In this document: positions 1-10,784 of the stretch, piece by piece | How positions within the stretch are numbered: the first letter of the stretch is position 1 | How the letters are laid out: each line of letters opens with the position of its first letter | NCBI GenBank assembly: GCA_002354555.1 | Contig: DELT01000057.1 | Coordinates: forward strand, 27,532-75,220 | Length of the DNA stretch: 47,689 bases | Direction: 5' to 3' | Source of the DNA: Methylophaga sp. UBA2689 | GTDB taxonomy: Bacteria; Pseudomonadota; Gammaproteobacteria; Nitrosococcales; Methylophagaceae | Notes under the pieces: model-generated | The model's database searches: none | The model's input: the letters and a program-made list of their open reading frames with translations, nothing else | What the model was told of the DNA's origin: nothing | Made by a program: the position numbers and the translations under genes

Positions 1-15
1 TGAGAGTCATAAGAC

Positions 16-690
16 ATGAAACTGAAATATCTCGCTTTCCTTCCCGTTTTATTTGGAGCTAATGTAATGGCAGAAAACGCCACCCTCGATACCGAACAAC
101 AAAAACTCAGCTATATCTTCGGCATACAAGTCGGTCAACAAATGATGATGGAAGGTGTAGAGCTGGAAATGGATGCATTCAGTGCAGGCGTTGCCGACAT
201 GATGGCTGGTCGTCAACCACAAATGGATCAGGCAACTGCGCAGGAAATCATTGGTAAATACCAGCAGAAAAAATCACAGGAACTGGCTGCTACAATGAAC
301 AAAAAGCAGGCAGAATCTAAAGCTTATATGGAAGAAAATGCTAAAAAAGACGGTGTTGTCACAACTGACAGCGGTCTGCAGTATGAAATCCTTAAAGAAG
401 GTGATGGCGCAACACCAAAGGCAACTGATAAAGTCATTGCTCATTACGAAGGTACTTTGATTGACGGTACTGTGTTTGATAGCTCTATTGAACGCGGCGA
501 ACCAGCAACTTTCCCGGTGAATGGTGTTATTCAGGGCTGGCAGGAAGTCTTGCAGATGATGAAAGAAGGCGGCAAATGGCGCGTGGTCATCCCAGGCAAT
601 CTGGCTTACGGTCCACAAGGTGCCGGTGAAATGATTGGTCCTAACGAAACATTGATTTTTGATATCGAGCTGATTGCGATCACGCAGTGA
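16..690 (+). CDS. Periplasmic FKBP-type peptidyl-prolyl cis-trans isomerase (FklB/FkpA/Mip-like)
   Basis: This 224-residue protein should catalyse cis-trans isomerisation of prolyl bonds in exported proteins. Residues 1-19 form a signal peptide (Lys-rich start, hydrophobic core, cleavage after VMA). Residues 25-110 match the helical FKBP_N dimerisation domain, with a Met-rich and Gln-rich stretch. Residues 115-224 are the FKBP_C catalytic domain, with the typical VIQGWQEVL, LAYGPQGAG and LIFDIELI blocks. Length fits the FklB/Mip family. The ATG lies 15 bases from the window edge, so any promoter is outside. A strong hairpin follows the stop. Family assignment is firm; fklB, fkpA and mip cannot be told apart from this sequence alone. 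Confidence 0.93.
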   Translation: MKLKYLAFLPVLFGANVMAENATLDTEQQKLSYIFGIQVGQQMMMEGVELEMDAFSAGVADMMAGRQPQMDQATAQEIIGKYQQKKSQELAATMNKKQAESKAYMEENAKKDGVVTTDSGLQYEILKEGDGATPKATDKVIAHYEGTLIDGTVFDSSIERGEPATFPVNGVIQGWQEVLQMMKEGGKWRVVIPGNLAYGPQGAGEMIGPNETLIFDIELIAITQ

Positions 691-710
691 TAATCATTTA
701 ATATCAACTA

Positions 711-735
711 AAGCCGCCCACGGGCGGCTTTTTTT
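711..735 (+). terminator. Rho-independent terminator after the FKBP gene
   Basis: Nine-base arms AAGCCGCCC and GGGCGGCTT around a two-base loop are followed by a run of T on the plus strand. The hairpin sits between the convergent FKBP and ampD genes, and its T-run overlaps the ampD stop codon, so it may act in both directions. Confidence 0.9.
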
Positions 736-1285
736 ATGCTTGCAATACTTGTTTGAAGTAGACCCAATCAAAATGAGGTCCAGGATCGGTCTTACGTCCA
801 GGAGCAATATGTTCATGACCGGTAATTCGTTCTTTCGATAATAATGGATAGGTTGCAAACAATGCTTTGCTGACTTTAGCTAGTTGTTGATATTGCTCTT
901 CGGTGAATGCCGTTTCATCATCACCTTCCATTTCAATACCTACTGTAAAGTCATTACAACGTTCTCGCCCCTCCCAGCAGGATACCCCTGCATGCCATGC
1001 GCGTTTATGAAAAGGCACAAACTGCTGTATCAATCCATCTCGTCTTATCAACAAATGTGATGAAACTTTAAGATGCGCGATCTCAGCAAAATAAGGGTGT
1101 GCATTCTGATCGAGCTGGTTTAAAAACAGATCGGCAATCCAGCCACCGCCAAACTGGCCAGGAGGTAAACTGATATTGTGAATAACGATGCCGCTAATAT
1201 CGTTCTCGTCTGGACGATCATCACAATTGGTTGAAGGTAAAATCTCTGCCGCATCCAACCATCCGCTCTGTCTATCAATAATCAC
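734..1285 (-). CDS. ampD: 1,6-anhydro-N-acetylmuramyl-L-alanine amidase AmpD
   Basis: AmpD is a cytoplasmic zinc amidase. It removes the peptide from anhydro-muropeptides during peptidoglycan recycling and so indirectly sets beta-lactamase induction in species with AmpR. The 183-residue protein is a single Amidase_2 domain. Expected zinc ligands are His36 (in VIHNIS), His157 (in ITGHEHIAPGRKTDPG) and Asp167, matching E. coli H34/H154/D164 with small offsets. The start is GTG at 1285, with GGAG six bases upstream. It is divergent from nadC, with 85 bases between the starts. The recycling enzyme NagZ is encoded elsewhere in this window (20707-21756). Confidence 0.95.
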   Translation of the reverse strand: MIIDRQSGWLDAAEILPSTNCDDRPDENDISGIVIHNISLPPGQFGGGWIADLFLNQLDQNAHPYFAEIAHLKVSSHLLIRRDGLIQQFVPFHKRAWHAGVSCWEGRERCNDFTVGIEMEGDDETAFTEEQYQQLAKVSKALFATYPLLSKERITGHEHIAPGRKTDPGPHFDWVYFKQVLQA

Positions 1286-1370
1286 TGCTCACTCCATCAT
1301 AGGTTTCTGAATAGATTATCAGAGCTTTAACGGTTACCCTATCGGCTGTTTAAATTTAACCTTGAAGACT

Positions 1371-2219
1371 ATGACGATTCAAAACTTTATCCCGGCTAAT
1401 TTTATTAGCTCACAGGTCAAGCTCTCCTTGCTGGAAGATATTGGACAGCAGGATCTCACTGCTGATCTTATTCCTACTGATGCAATAGCCAAAGCCAGAC
1501 TGATCAGTCGTCAGAATGCCGTTTTATGTGGTCGTGACTGGTTTAATGAAGTATTCAATCAGCTGGATCCAGGGATTCAAATCAACTGGTTTTTTGAAGA
1601 TGCCGATCTGCTACGTGAAAACGCGGTGCTATGTGAACTTTCTGGCAATGCCCGGGCGTTATTGAGTGGTGAACGCACGGCTATGAATTTTTTGCAGACA
1701 TTTTCCGGCACCGCCACTCAGACCAAACTTTATGCTGACATTATCAAAGACTTGCCGGTTAAACTGCTTGATACCCGTAAAACCCTGCCAGGATTAAGAC
1801 TTGGTCAGAAATATGCGGTACGTTGTGGAGGCGGAGTTAATCATCGATTTGGGCTGTATGACGCCATATTGATTAAAGAGAACCATATACTTGCTGCTGG
1901 CTCAATTGCAGCGGCGGTGGCTCAGGCCAAAGCTTTGCATCCCAATGTATCAATTGAGGTCGAAGTCGAGTCTATGGATGAATTACATCAGGTACTCAAT
2001 ACTGCTGTGGATATTGTGTTGCTGGATAATTTTTCACTGGAGATGCTACATGAGGCTGTTACCGTTACTCAGGGTAAAGTTGCCCTTGAAGCCTCAGGGG
2101 GTGTGAATAAAGAGACGCTACGAGGTATTGCTGAAACCGGCGTTGATAGAATTTCAGTGGGACAATTAACCAAAGATTTACAGGCTGTGGACCTATCGAT
2201 GCGATTTATTGAGTTATAA
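1371..2219 (+). CDS. nadC: Nicotinate-nucleotide pyrophosphorylase (quinolinate phosphoribosyltransferase)
   Basis: NadC converts quinolinate and PRPP to nicotinate mononucleotide in de novo NAD synthesis. The protein (282 residues from the ATG) shows the family signature: LLDTRKTLPGLRLG, then KYAVRCGGGVNHR, then LYDAILIKENH. The C-terminal barrel carries VEVESMDEL, DIVLLDN and EASGGVN. A TTG nine bases earlier (1362) is in frame and would add three residues; I prefer the ATG because neither start has a well-spaced ribosome site and TTG is rarer. It is divergent from ampD and ends at a strong bidirectional terminator. Confidence 0.95.
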   Translation: MTIQNFIPANFISSQVKLSLLEDIGQQDLTADLIPTDAIAKARLISRQNAVLCGRDWFNEVFNQLDPGIQINWFFEDADLLRENAVLCELSGNARALLSGERTAMNFLQTFSGTATQTKLYADIIKDLPVKLLDTRKTLPGLRLGQKYAVRCGGGVNHRFGLYDAILIKENHILAAGSIAAAVAQAKALHPNVSIEVEVESMDELHQVLNTAVDIVLLDNFSLEMLHEAVTVTQGKVALEASGGVNKETLRGIAETGVDRISVGQLTKDLQAVDLSMRFIEL

Positions 2220-2223
2220 AAAA

Positions 2224-2250
2224 GAAAGGCCGCAAGTAGCGGCCTTTCTA
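2224..2250. terminator. Bidirectional terminator between nadC and the TonB receptor gene
   Basis: Perfect ten-base arms GAAAGGCCGC and GCGGCCTTTC flank a five-base loop, between the convergent nadC (stop 2219) and the receptor gene (stop 2268). T-rich sequence follows on the plus strand, and the A-rich lead (2217-2223) supplies the T-run on the minus strand. Confidence 0.85.
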
Positions 2251-2267
2251 TTAGCTAAACGATCGCA

Positions 2268-4580
2268 TTACATTGTAATTTTGAAACCAATCCAGCCGGC
2301 TCTCGGTGCACCTGCACCAACAAAGCGTGGGTCTTCATAATCAAGGCCTGGTGCTTCATCGGGTTCACCGTACAAACCAAAGTTCTCGTATTCGCTATCA
2401 AACAAATTGTCGACTTTGGCAAAGAACTGGACATTTTTGTTCAGCTTGTAACGACCATGCAGATTAACCAGTCCATAACCACTGATTTTCTTATCAACAT
2501 TCGCTTCATCGCCACGGTAATATTGGCTTGAATGATATGAAGCCGTTGCACCTAACGATAATTTCTGGGTAAATGCATAGTCGACACCGATCTTAATATT
2601 GTGTTCAGGAATACTTGGTAGGCGATCACCTTTACTGACACTATAGAGCTCGCCGTTTCGTGAATAATCGAAATCATCCTCAAAAGTCGCACGAACATAA
2701 CTATAGTTAGTGAACCACGCCAATTGTTGATATTGACCATTCAGTCCAAACTCAAGCCCGGCACGTGCTGTTTTATCAATATTTCTGAAGTTACCTAAAC
2801 CTAAACGACCACTAACTTCCTCAGATACTTCCTCATCCTCAGAGAAGAAGAACAAATCATCCGTTAGCTGTGTGTAATAAATATTGCTATACCAGTTAAA
2901 CATTTCTTGCTGACCGCGCAAACCTGCCTCAACTGTTTTAGCAACAACATCATCCAAAGGTGGATCTGCTAAAAAAGCATTAGGATAAGCACAAGGTGAC
3001 TCTGGTTCAGCACAAGTCAGCTCTGAGGCGGTCGGGGCACGATTAGATTCACTGTAATTACCATAGACAGTCAGGTTATCCTGTAATGCATAGGTCAAGC
3101 CGATTGTAGGATTAAAGCGTTTGAATACATGTTTATTACCAGACTCATTAAGATCCTGTTCACCACCTTCACTGGTCCCAGAAATATCAATCTGAATCCA
3201 GTTATAACGTCCACCCAAAGTTAAATCGAGACGTTCAGTTAATGAGTGTGTGTTAGTGAAAAACAAACTGAATGTGTCTGTTTCAATATCACCATCAACT
3301 ACTGTTTCATCAATAATGAAGCCTGTTCCATCGGTACCACGCGAATCAGTAAATTCTGCTATTTCAGATTGTGATGAATATTTAACATCTGAAGTATCGT
3401 AGGAAGCACCAACAATCAATTGGTTTTCCCGATCAAATAAATCATTCAAAAAGGTTGACTGTAAAGCAAAACCATAACTATCTTGTTCAGTTTCACTGGT
3501 GTTATTCAGGGCTACATCATCACCATCTGCAAAGCCGAGTGAATCAGTACTAATGATTTCGTCATCACCATCAAATACACCTTCAACACCATCCTCGTCT
3601 TCGCCGATTTGTCCACCAATTACACTTAACTCAGAACCATCACCATTAAACGTACTGCGATCACTGCGACGATAATAGGTATTCGCTGACAACATCACAT
3701 TGTCATTTATCCAATGTGAGCCATTCAAGGTAAACATACGCAATTCATTTTGCGTGTTATCCGGATGGGTGAACACAGCTTCCCGATCGTCAGCAACTAA
3801 CTCAATTGGTGATGCACCATTTCCGTTCAGATCACTGTCAACAGCAGTGATACCAAAATCCAAACTGCTGGTTTCATTACGATAGCTCAAGTTGGAAAAG
3901 AACTGTTCTACTCTCGATGGTGAAAAATCACGCCAACCATCTTCTTTGGTAATAGAACCGGTCACAAAATAACCAAAATTGCCGTCATTACCACCGCTTT
4001 CAATGGTTCCTGAATCTCGGCCAAATGAACCGGTGTAAGCTTCAAGACTATGTCCCGGGTGCGTAAAACCATTTTTGGTTTGAATCGATAGAGCCCCACC
4101 TAAAGTATTCAAACCAAACAAAGGATTTGAACCTGACATCATATTCATGCTGGCAATCGCTGATTTCGGTATTAATTCAAAGTTGATAGCATCACCGAAA
4201 GGTTCATTGATACGGACACCATCCTGATAAACCGAAATACCTTGAGCATTACCTACAAGTGGAGAAGCCGTAAAGCCACGGAATTTCAAATCTGGTTGGA
4301 ATGGATTATTTTGAGCATTGTTGATACTTACACTGTCCATTGTCTGATTCATAAAATCAGAAATATCTAGGCTTTGAGTGCGCTCAATATCTTCATCTGT
4401 AGCAGTTTGAACATGGCTAGGAATTTTATCTGCCTCCAGTCCTACACCATGTAGTGGCGTAAGGCTGATGACTTCTATATTTTCAAGTTGAAGATCCGGT
4501 TCTGCAGCTAAGCTGAGTCCCGGAGTCAATACACTAGCTAATAACGCAGGCAGGACACCGCGTCGGAATGGAATCGCCAT
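2268..4580 (-). CDS. TonB-dependent outer-membrane receptor
   Basis: A 770-residue outer-membrane transporter that should import a scarce metal complex or cofactor using TonB energy. Residues 1-26 are a signal peptide. Residues about 45-170 are the plug domain (DLKFRGF, GISVYQDGVRINEPFGD, LGGALSIQTKNGF). The rest is a beta-barrel with a typical receptor C-terminus (LVNLHGRYKL, KVDNLFDSEYENFG). The last residue is Met rather than the usual Phe. A predicted surface loop at residues 313-368 is very rich in Asp and Glu, and another loop carries two nearby Cys. ATG is preceded by GGGAG at good spacing. No clear Fur box is visible upstream, but a perfect inverted repeat lies at 4676-4692. The substrate is not identifiable; iron siderophore, heme, cobalamin or lanthanide complexes are all possible. 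Confidence 0.92.
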   Translation of the reverse strand: MAIPFRRGVLPALLASVLTPGLSLAAEPDLQLENIEVISLTPLHGVGLEADKIPSHVQTATDEDIERTQSLDISDFMNQTMDSVSINNAQNNPFQPDLKFRGFTASPLVGNAQGISVYQDGVRINEPFGDAINFELIPKSAIASMNMMSGSNPLFGLNTLGGALSIQTKNGFTHPGHSLEAYTGSFGRDSGTIESGGNDGNFGYFVTGSITKEDGWRDFSPSRVEQFFSNLSYRNETSSLDFGITAVDSDLNGNGASPIELVADDREAVFTHPDNTQNELRMFTLNGSHWINDNVMLSANTYYRRSDRSTFNGDGSELSVIGGQIGEDEDGVEGVFDGDDEIISTDSLGFADGDDVALNNTSETEQDSYGFALQSTFLNDLFDRENQLIVGASYDTSDVKYSSQSEIAEFTDSRGTDGTGFIIDETVVDGDIETDTFSLFFTNTHSLTERLDLTLGGRYNWIQIDISGTSEGGEQDLNESGNKHVFKRFNPTIGLTYALQDNLTVYGNYSESNRAPTASELTCAEPESPCAYPNAFLADPPLDDVVAKTVEAGLRGQQEMFNWYSNIYYTQLTDDLFFFSEDEEVSEEVSGRLGLGNFRNIDKTARAGLEFGLNGQYQQLAWFTNYSYVRATFEDDFDYSRNGELYSVSKGDRLPSIPEHNIKIGVDYAFTQKLSLGATASYHSSQYYRGDEANVDKKISGYGLVNLHGRYKLNKNVQFFAKVDNLFDSEYENFGLYGEPDEAPGLDYEDPRFVGAGAPRAGWIGFKITM

Positions 4581-4675
4581 CTTTAATCTCCCAGATTAAT
4601 ATTTTGTAAATACTTTTTATATATAGCTTTCTATGAAGCTTAGGACGATGCTAGCATGACGTTTCACACATAGAA

Positions 4676-4692
4676 TTAGGAAAAATTCCTAA
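4676..4692. promoter_or_regulatory. 7-3-7 inverted repeat upstream of the TonB receptor gene
   Basis: TTAGGAA, AAA, TTCCTAA form a perfect dyad 96 bases upstream of the receptor ATG and 33 bases from the cysG stop. Its position fits an operator. A related dyad (43297-43317) lies upstream of the OmpR-type regulator gene. No binding protein can be assigned from the sequence. Confidence 0.45.
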
Positions 4693-4724
4693 AACAATAC
4701 GGGAAGATTAATCTGTTGTTTTTA

Positions 4725-6119
4725 TTAAGAAAACCAAGCTAGTTGATTATGCAGTTGTACAACTTCACCAATAATCAGTAGCGTTGGTGCGACAGGTTGT
4801 TGTTTTTTTGCCAATTCAGGAAGCTCGGCAATAGTACTTGTCCAGACCTTTTGATTCTCTGTTGTGCCTTGCTGAACCAGCGCGGCCGGCATATCTGCTC
4901 TCATGCCGTGCTGTTGTAACTTCTGGCTAAGTATATCAAGGCCTGCGAGGCCCATATAAACCACTACTGTCTGACGTGGTTGCACTAACGCCTGCCAGTT
5001 CAAATCCAGCTCACCTTCTTTTAATTGTCCTGTTACAAACACACAACTTTGGGAATAATCACGATGCGTTAATGGAATACCAGAGTAGCAAGCAACACCC
5101 GAAGCGGCTGTGATACCCGGTACGACCTGAAAAGGAATTTTCTGTTCAGCCAACGTGGCAATTTCCTCTCCTCCACGACCAAAAATAAACGGATCGCCAC
5201 CTTTCAAACGTAAAACGCGTTTGCCAGCCTGAGCATGTTCCAGCAATAACAGATTTATTTCATCCTGACGTTTGCTGTGCCATGCCCGCTGCTTCCCGAC
5301 ATAAATCATTTCAGCTTCTTTACGTACTAATGCCAGCACTTCCTTACTGACCAGACGATCGTAAAAAACCACATCGGCCTGTTGCATCAATCGTAAGGCT
5401 TTAAAGGTTAATAAATCCGGATCACCTGGGCCTGCTCCCACCAGATAGACTTCACCTTGTTGCAGAGCATTATCAGCGGTTTCATCAAGCAGAGTTTCAA
5501 GCGTTTTGCTGGCCAGTTCATCACGTCCAGCCAATACATGATCGGCAACAGGGCCTTGTAAAACTGATTCCCAGAAACGACGACGCTGTTTAATATGGCC
5601 AAACTTTGCCTTCACCCGTTCACGATATTCACCCACCAGTAATCCCAATTTACTGTAAGCAGGTGGAATCAGTGTTTCCAGCCGTGCGCGTAATTGTCTG
5701 GCTAAAATAGGTGACTGACCACCACTGGATATCGCCACCACAATGGGCGAACGATCTAGAACCGAAGGCAAAATAAAGTCACACATCTCGGGTTGATCAG
5801 CCACATTGGTGAGAATATTTCTGGCTTTGGCTGTCTGATAGACTTCGAGATTAACTTTTTCATCATTGGTTGCCGCGATCACCAGCGTTTGCTGATTAAG
5901 ATAGCTTGAATCAAATCTATCATTGATCCAGTGCACCCTGTTCTTATAGTCAGGATCTTCCAGCAATTGGCGCGTCATCTCAGCAATATCTGGGGCAACA
6001 ATAATTACTGATGCCTGAGCTTTCAATAGTAATGCTGCTTTACGAGCTGCAATTTCGCCGCCACCAACCACCAGACAATGGCGTTGTTTTAAATCTATAA
6101 ATATAGGTAAATAATCCAT
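4725..6119 (-). CDS. cysG: Siroheme synthase (multifunctional CysG)
   Basis: CysG makes siroheme from uroporphyrinogen III for sulfite and nitrite reductases. The 464-residue protein has both expected parts. The N-terminal precorrin-2 dehydrogenase/ferrochelatase region (residues 1 to about 205) carries the nucleotide-binding VVGGGEIAARKAALLL and the VADQPEMCDFILPS segment. The C-terminal SUMT methyltransferase begins at about residue 220, with VYLVGAGPGDPDLLT, VFYDRLVS, RLKGGDPFIFGRGGEE and VPGITAASGVA. The length matches E. coli CysG (457). It starts 7 bases after the stop of the DUF1223 gene on the opposite sense of reading order only; both genes are on the minus strand and cysG precedes the DUF1223 gene in transcription, so they probably share a transcript. 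Confidence 0.96.
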   Translation of the reverse strand: MDYLPIFIDLKQRHCLVVGGGEIAARKAALLLKAQASVIIVAPDIAEMTRQLLEDPDYKNRVHWINDRFDSSYLNQQTLVIAATNDEKVNLEVYQTAKARNILTNVADQPEMCDFILPSVLDRSPIVVAISSGGQSPILARQLRARLETLIPPAYSKLGLLVGEYRERVKAKFGHIKQRRRFWESVLQGPVADHVLAGRDELASKTLETLLDETADNALQQGEVYLVGAGPGDPDLLTFKALRLMQQADVVFYDRLVSKEVLALVRKEAEMIYVGKQRAWHSKRQDEINLLLLEHAQAGKRVLRLKGGDPFIFGRGGEEIATLAEQKIPFQVVPGITAASGVACYSGIPLTHRDYSQSCVFVTGQLKEGELDLNWQALVQPRQTVVVYMGLAGLDILSQKLQQHGMRADMPAALVQQGTTENQKVWTSTIAELPELAKKQQPVAPTLLIIGEVVQLHNQLAWFS

Positions 6120-6126
6120 CTAACTT

Positions 6127-6900
6127 CTATTGTGTAAAAGGTAATTCCACGGCCTGCAAAATATATCCGTCGGATAAATTTTGAATAATTGCCACCAGTT
6201 TCAGTTTGTCCTGCTGCCATTCAGGTGACAATTTCACTTGATGTTCAATAAAGGTTTCACCAGAATCATCAAGTTCAAACGGTCCCAACCATCGACGAAC
6301 CAGGTTTTGATGATTAAATGTCTGTCCGGCATTATCTCCACCAAGGACCAGACTACTGACATCATCCTCAGTAATAGCAAGATACAGTTTGCTGTGTTGA
6401 CGATTTTCCTTACCTGTTACCTGGCTTCGGCTATCGATCATCAACTGATCATTAATCAGATAAGCTCTTAGATTAATCTGTGCCTGAGCATCAAATTCAT
6501 TGAGGAAACTTACTGCTTCTGCGAAATTCGCCCGCCAATTTGGCAGGGACTCACCACTCAATACAAATTCCGGAGTGTAAATAGTCTGATATCGGTTCAA
6601 CCGCGCCAGTTGTTTCTGACGTTCGGAAAATGCCGGTTTGGCAAATGCATCCACCCAGCCTTTCTTATCGTTCAGATAATCAATATGAAAACCCAGAACA
6701 ATATAATCAAGCTCTGCCTGCTGCTGTTGATATAACCAGCGTTCGGCAGGAGGGCAAAGCCCACAGCCTTCTGAAGTAAATAATTCCAGTACGGCAGTAT
6801 GTTTATCGCCACTTGACGTCTGCCAACGGTCTACTGCCTGAACAGTAAAAGGGATATAGCATAAAACCAGCAACAACATCTTAATCATGGAGTGATTCAT
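6127..6900 (-). CDS. Secreted DUF1223 thioredoxin-fold protein
   Basis: A 257-residue exported protein of unknown function. Residues 1-22 form a signal peptide. The mature part opens with the DUF1223 hallmark LFTSEGCGLCPPAE, placing a CxxC pair at Cys46 and Cys49, as in thioredoxin-like redox proteins; VLGFHIDYLNDKKGWVDAF is also typical. GGAGG five bases before the ATG makes the start secure. It lies between truD and cysG on the same strand. The redox role and the partner protein are inferences. Confidence 0.82.
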   Translation of the reverse strand: MNHSMIKMLLLVLCYIPFTVQAVDRWQTSSGDKHTAVLELFTSEGCGLCPPAERWLYQQQQAELDYIVLGFHIDYLNDKKGWVDAFAKPAFSERQKQLARLNRYQTIYTPEFVLSGESLPNWRANFAEAVSFLNEFDAQAQINLRAYLINDQLMIDSRSQVTGKENRQHSKLYLAITEDDVSSLVLGGDNAGQTFNHQNLVRRWLGPFELDDSGETFIEHQVKLSPEWQQDKLKLVAIIQNLSDGYILQAVELPFTQ

Positions 6901-6928
6901 ATCAGCCTCCTTCAGAGATCACTGAATC

Positions 6929-8005
6929 CTATTCACTAGGTGACACTGTGGAAATTTTCTGCGACATATCCTGAATTTCAGCGAGTTCTCGCAAAACAGC
7001 CGTTGCATAACTGCCCGGCCCCAATTCAAACTCTAACAGTAAACTGGTTTGGTTGATAAATTGCCATTTAAGATTCTGTGGAAATAATCTAAGTGCACGA
7101 CGTTCCTGCGATAAACCAATTTTCTCCAACTGCTGCTGCCAATCCAGCCAATCTGTTAATACGCTCTGTTCCAGAGCCAGCGTATCATTCTTACTGATAG
7201 CCTCCCCCTTACCCCAGAGTGGCCCGGTCGGATGGATGTCCATTTCATTAATCCGCTGTTCAAGCACATCATCTTTAGTCTCAGCGACAAAATAACTGGC
7301 ACGGGTACCGGCCAGTAACATCACGTCACCCGCCAGCATTTGATTCCAGTTGCCTTGGCGGATTCGTTCGGCCAACACCAGATTGAACAGCCAGGAACGT
7401 GCTGCTGAAATAATAATACTGCGTTGATTTCGCTTTTTCGGCTCGGTTCCTTCTGTGAACCATTGCTCTGCTTTTTTCAGGTTATTACCGTGATGACCGA
7501 AACGTTGTTCGGCGAAATAATTAGGTACTCCCTGCTCCGCAATTAATTGCAGATTCTGCTCCCAGATACTCGGGTCACCGACAATGTCGGTTAATCGCAA
7601 ACGGAAACGGTTTCCGGCAAGTGCCCCACGTTTTAATTTTTTGCTGTGACGAACCGCTTTAAGAATTTTAATTTGTTCATTTTCAAATGCCAGCCAATCC
7701 GGTTCCGGCAAACCCTGTAAATTAACACTGAACCATTGGGATGTAACTGCATGACGATCCTTAAGTCCGGCGTATCCGACAGCAACAGGCGACACACCGG
7801 CAAATCGGGCAATTTCCTGGGCCAACCAGTCAGTGTTGGTATCGGTTTTCTGCACATATAACCAGACATGCGATCCTTCGCCCTCCGGCGAAAATGGCAG
7901 ATGTTCCTCTACTTCAAAATAAACCGCTTTTTCACGTAGCTTGGCACTACAGCCTGAAGCAGTTTCAGAATGGCGTGGCAGGGATAAATAATCGAAATGT
8001 TTCAA
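6929..8005 (-). CDS. truD: tRNA pseudouridine(13) synthase TruD
   Basis: TruD isomerises uridine 13 of tRNA-Glu to pseudouridine. The 358-residue protein contains the catalytic block [16 protein letters not shown], where Asp83 corresponds to E. coli Asp80. Later come [29 protein letters not shown] and [13 protein letters not shown], all characteristic. The ATG overlaps the ispF stop by four bases, so translation is probably coupled. The order ftsB-ispD-ispF-truD is a classic gammaproteobacterial operon, here without surE or pcm following. Confidence 0.96.
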   Translation of the reverse strand: MKHFDYLSLPRHSETASGCSAKLREKAVYFEVEEHLPFSPEGEGSHVWLYVQKTDTNTDWLAQEIARFAGVSPVAVGYAGLKDRHAVTSQWFSVNLQGLPEPDWLAFENEQIKILKAVRHSKKLKRGALAGNRFRLRLTDIVGDPSIWEQNLQLIAEQGVPNYFAEQRFGHHGNNLKKAEQWFTEGTEPKKRNQRSIIISAARSWLFNLVLAERIRQGNWNQMLAGDVMLLAGTRASYFVAETKDDVLEQRINEMDIHPTGPLWGKGEAISKNDTLALEQSVLTDWLDWQQQLEKIGLSQERRALRLFPQNLKWQFINQTSLLLEFELGPGSYATAVLRELAEIQDMSQKISTVSPSE

Positions 8006-8484
8006 ACAGATTCAACCTTTTGGATAAGCGCCACAGCATGAGCCGATATGCCCTCCTGGCGGCCGACAAATCCCAGTTTTTCGGTGGTTGTCGCTTTGAT
8101 ATTAATTGCCGAGGACTCAATATGCAGGTCTGTGGCCAGCAATTCTCGCATTTGCGGGATATACGGCGCCAGTTTAGGTACTTGTGCTACCACTGTAGAA
8201 TCGACATTGCTCACCTGCCAGCCTGCCGCCGCTAAATCGTCATATACACGACGTAACAGTACCCGACTATCAATTCCCGCAAAAGCCATATCATCATCAG
8301 GAAAATGGTGACCAATATCCCACCAGCCTGCAGCGCCGAGCAAAGCATCACATATTGCATGAATCAATACATCCCCATCGGAGTGAGCCTCAAGTCCATG
8401 CGTGTGAGGAATATTTACACCACCAATAATTAATGAACAGTTTTCAGCAAACCGATGAACATCATAACCATGGCCTATTTTCAC
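8002..8484 (-). CDS. ispF: 2-C-methyl-D-erythritol 2,4-cyclodiphosphate synthase
   Basis: IspF forms the cyclic diphosphate of the MEP isoprenoid pathway. The 160-residue protein begins [12 protein letters not shown], giving the metal ligands Asp8 and His10; His42 in [17 protein letters not shown] is the third. IGHHFPDDD and [13 protein letters not shown] are family blocks. The gene overlaps ispD upstream and truD downstream by four bases each, so the three are translated as one operon. Confidence 0.97.
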   Translation of the reverse strand: MKIGHGYDVHRFAENCSLIIGGVNIPHTHGLEAHSDGDVLIHAICDALLGAAGWWDIGHHFPDDDMAFAGIDSRVLLRRVYDDLAAAGWQVSNVDSTVVAQVPKLAPYIPQMRELLATDLHIESSAINIKATTTEKLGFVGRQEGISAHAVALIQKVESV

Positions 8485-9191
8485 GCAGCTTCTCCATTAT
8501 TCTGTTGTTGTAAAAATAGCGCTGCTAATGCCAGATCCTGTGGCAGAGTAATTTTGATATTGTCAGCATGCCCGGCAACCATTTTGGGTACTAAGCCCAT
8601 AAATTCCATTGCACTGGCCTCATCTGTAACATTGATATTGCATTGTTTCGCTTGAGTTAATGCCTCAGCCAGGCCTTTCAATCGAAACATCTGAGGAGTG
8701 GATGCCCGCCATAATCCAGTTCGATCTACTGTTGCTTCGATGGTGTTATCTGCGTTCACACGTTTGATCGTCTCACTGAGCGGCACACCTAAAATACCAC
8801 CTACCGGATCATCACTTAATTGCTGCAACATGGAATCGATATCACTGTGACGAATGCAGGGACGTGCGGCATCATGCACCAATACCCAAGGATCCTGCTG
8901 GGTAAGATTTTTTAGAAACTCTAGCGCGTTGCTCACTGAATCCGCCCGATGCTCTCCCCCAAGTGTTGTATGGATGGGCCAGTGTGATGGCAGATTCAGT
9001 GAGGGCCAGTACGGATCATTGGCTGAAAGCGCAACAACGACCCCTTCGATTAAAGGATGACTGATAAGCCGTTGCAGACTATGAACAATTACTGGTTGAT
9101 TATTCAGTAATAGATACTGCTTAGGGCGATCGGCCTGCATTCTGCTGCCAATCCCCGCCGCAGGCACCACCGCCCAGACTTTATTGTTCAT
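8481..9191 (-). CDS. ispD: 2-C-methyl-D-erythritol 4-phosphate cytidylyltransferase
   Basis: IspD couples CTP to MEP in isoprenoid synthesis. Near the N-terminus is the nucleotide-binding [31 protein letters not shown] and DEASAME follow, as expected. I start at the ATG at 9191 (236 residues), overlapping ftsB by 11 bases. An in-frame TTG at 9206 would add five residues but has no ribosome site. The four-base overlap with ispF supports coupling. Confidence 0.95.
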   Translation of the reverse strand: MNNKVWAVVPAAGIGSRMQADRPKQYLLLNNQPVIVHSLQRLISHPLIEGVVVALSANDPYWPSLNLPSHWPIHTTLGGEHRADSVSNALEFLKNLTQQDPWVLVHDAARPCIRHSDIDSMLQQLSDDPVGGILGVPLSETIKRVNADNTIEATVDRTGLWRASTPQMFRLKGLAEALTQAKQCNINVTDEASAMEFMGLVPKMVAGHADNIKITLPQDLALAALFLQQQNNGEAA

Positions 9192-9468
9192 CTTCAGGAA
9201 GTTCAATTATGTGAAAAAAGGTTTCTTCCGGCTTAACCATCCCCAGTTCACTGCGAGCACGCTCTTCCAATGCATCCAAACCGCTTTTAAGATCAGCAAC
9301 TTCTGCAGCCAGTACCTGATTGCGCTCTTCAAGTTTTGCATTATCAATACGTTGTTTTTCAACTGTGTGATGAAGTCTTAACAAAGCTGGTAAGCCGTCA
9401 TGACTCAACCACAATCTGTATTGCAGCATGACAAAAATTAACGTCAGCACAATCAGTACTGTTTTCAT
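9181..9468 (-). CDS. ftsB: Cell division protein FtsB
   Basis: FtsB is a bitopic inner-membrane protein that joins FtsL and FtsQ in the divisome. The 95-residue product has one N-terminal transmembrane helix (residues 3-20) and a coiled coil (about 30-70, NAKLEERNQVLAAEVADLKSG). It ends in the ARSELGMVKPEETFF block common to FtsB. It is 10 bases downstream of eno and overlaps ispD, reproducing the conserved eno-ftsB-ispD order. Confidence 0.95.
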   Translation of the reverse strand: MKTVLIVLTLIFVMLQYRLWLSHDGLPALLRLHHTVEKQRIDNAKLEERNQVLAAEVADLKSGLDALEERARSELGMVKPEETFFHIIELPEDEQ

Positions 9469-9478
9469 ACGTCAAACT

Positions 9479-10771
<1,293 letters not shown>

Positions 10772-10784
10772 CTATAGTTGAAGT

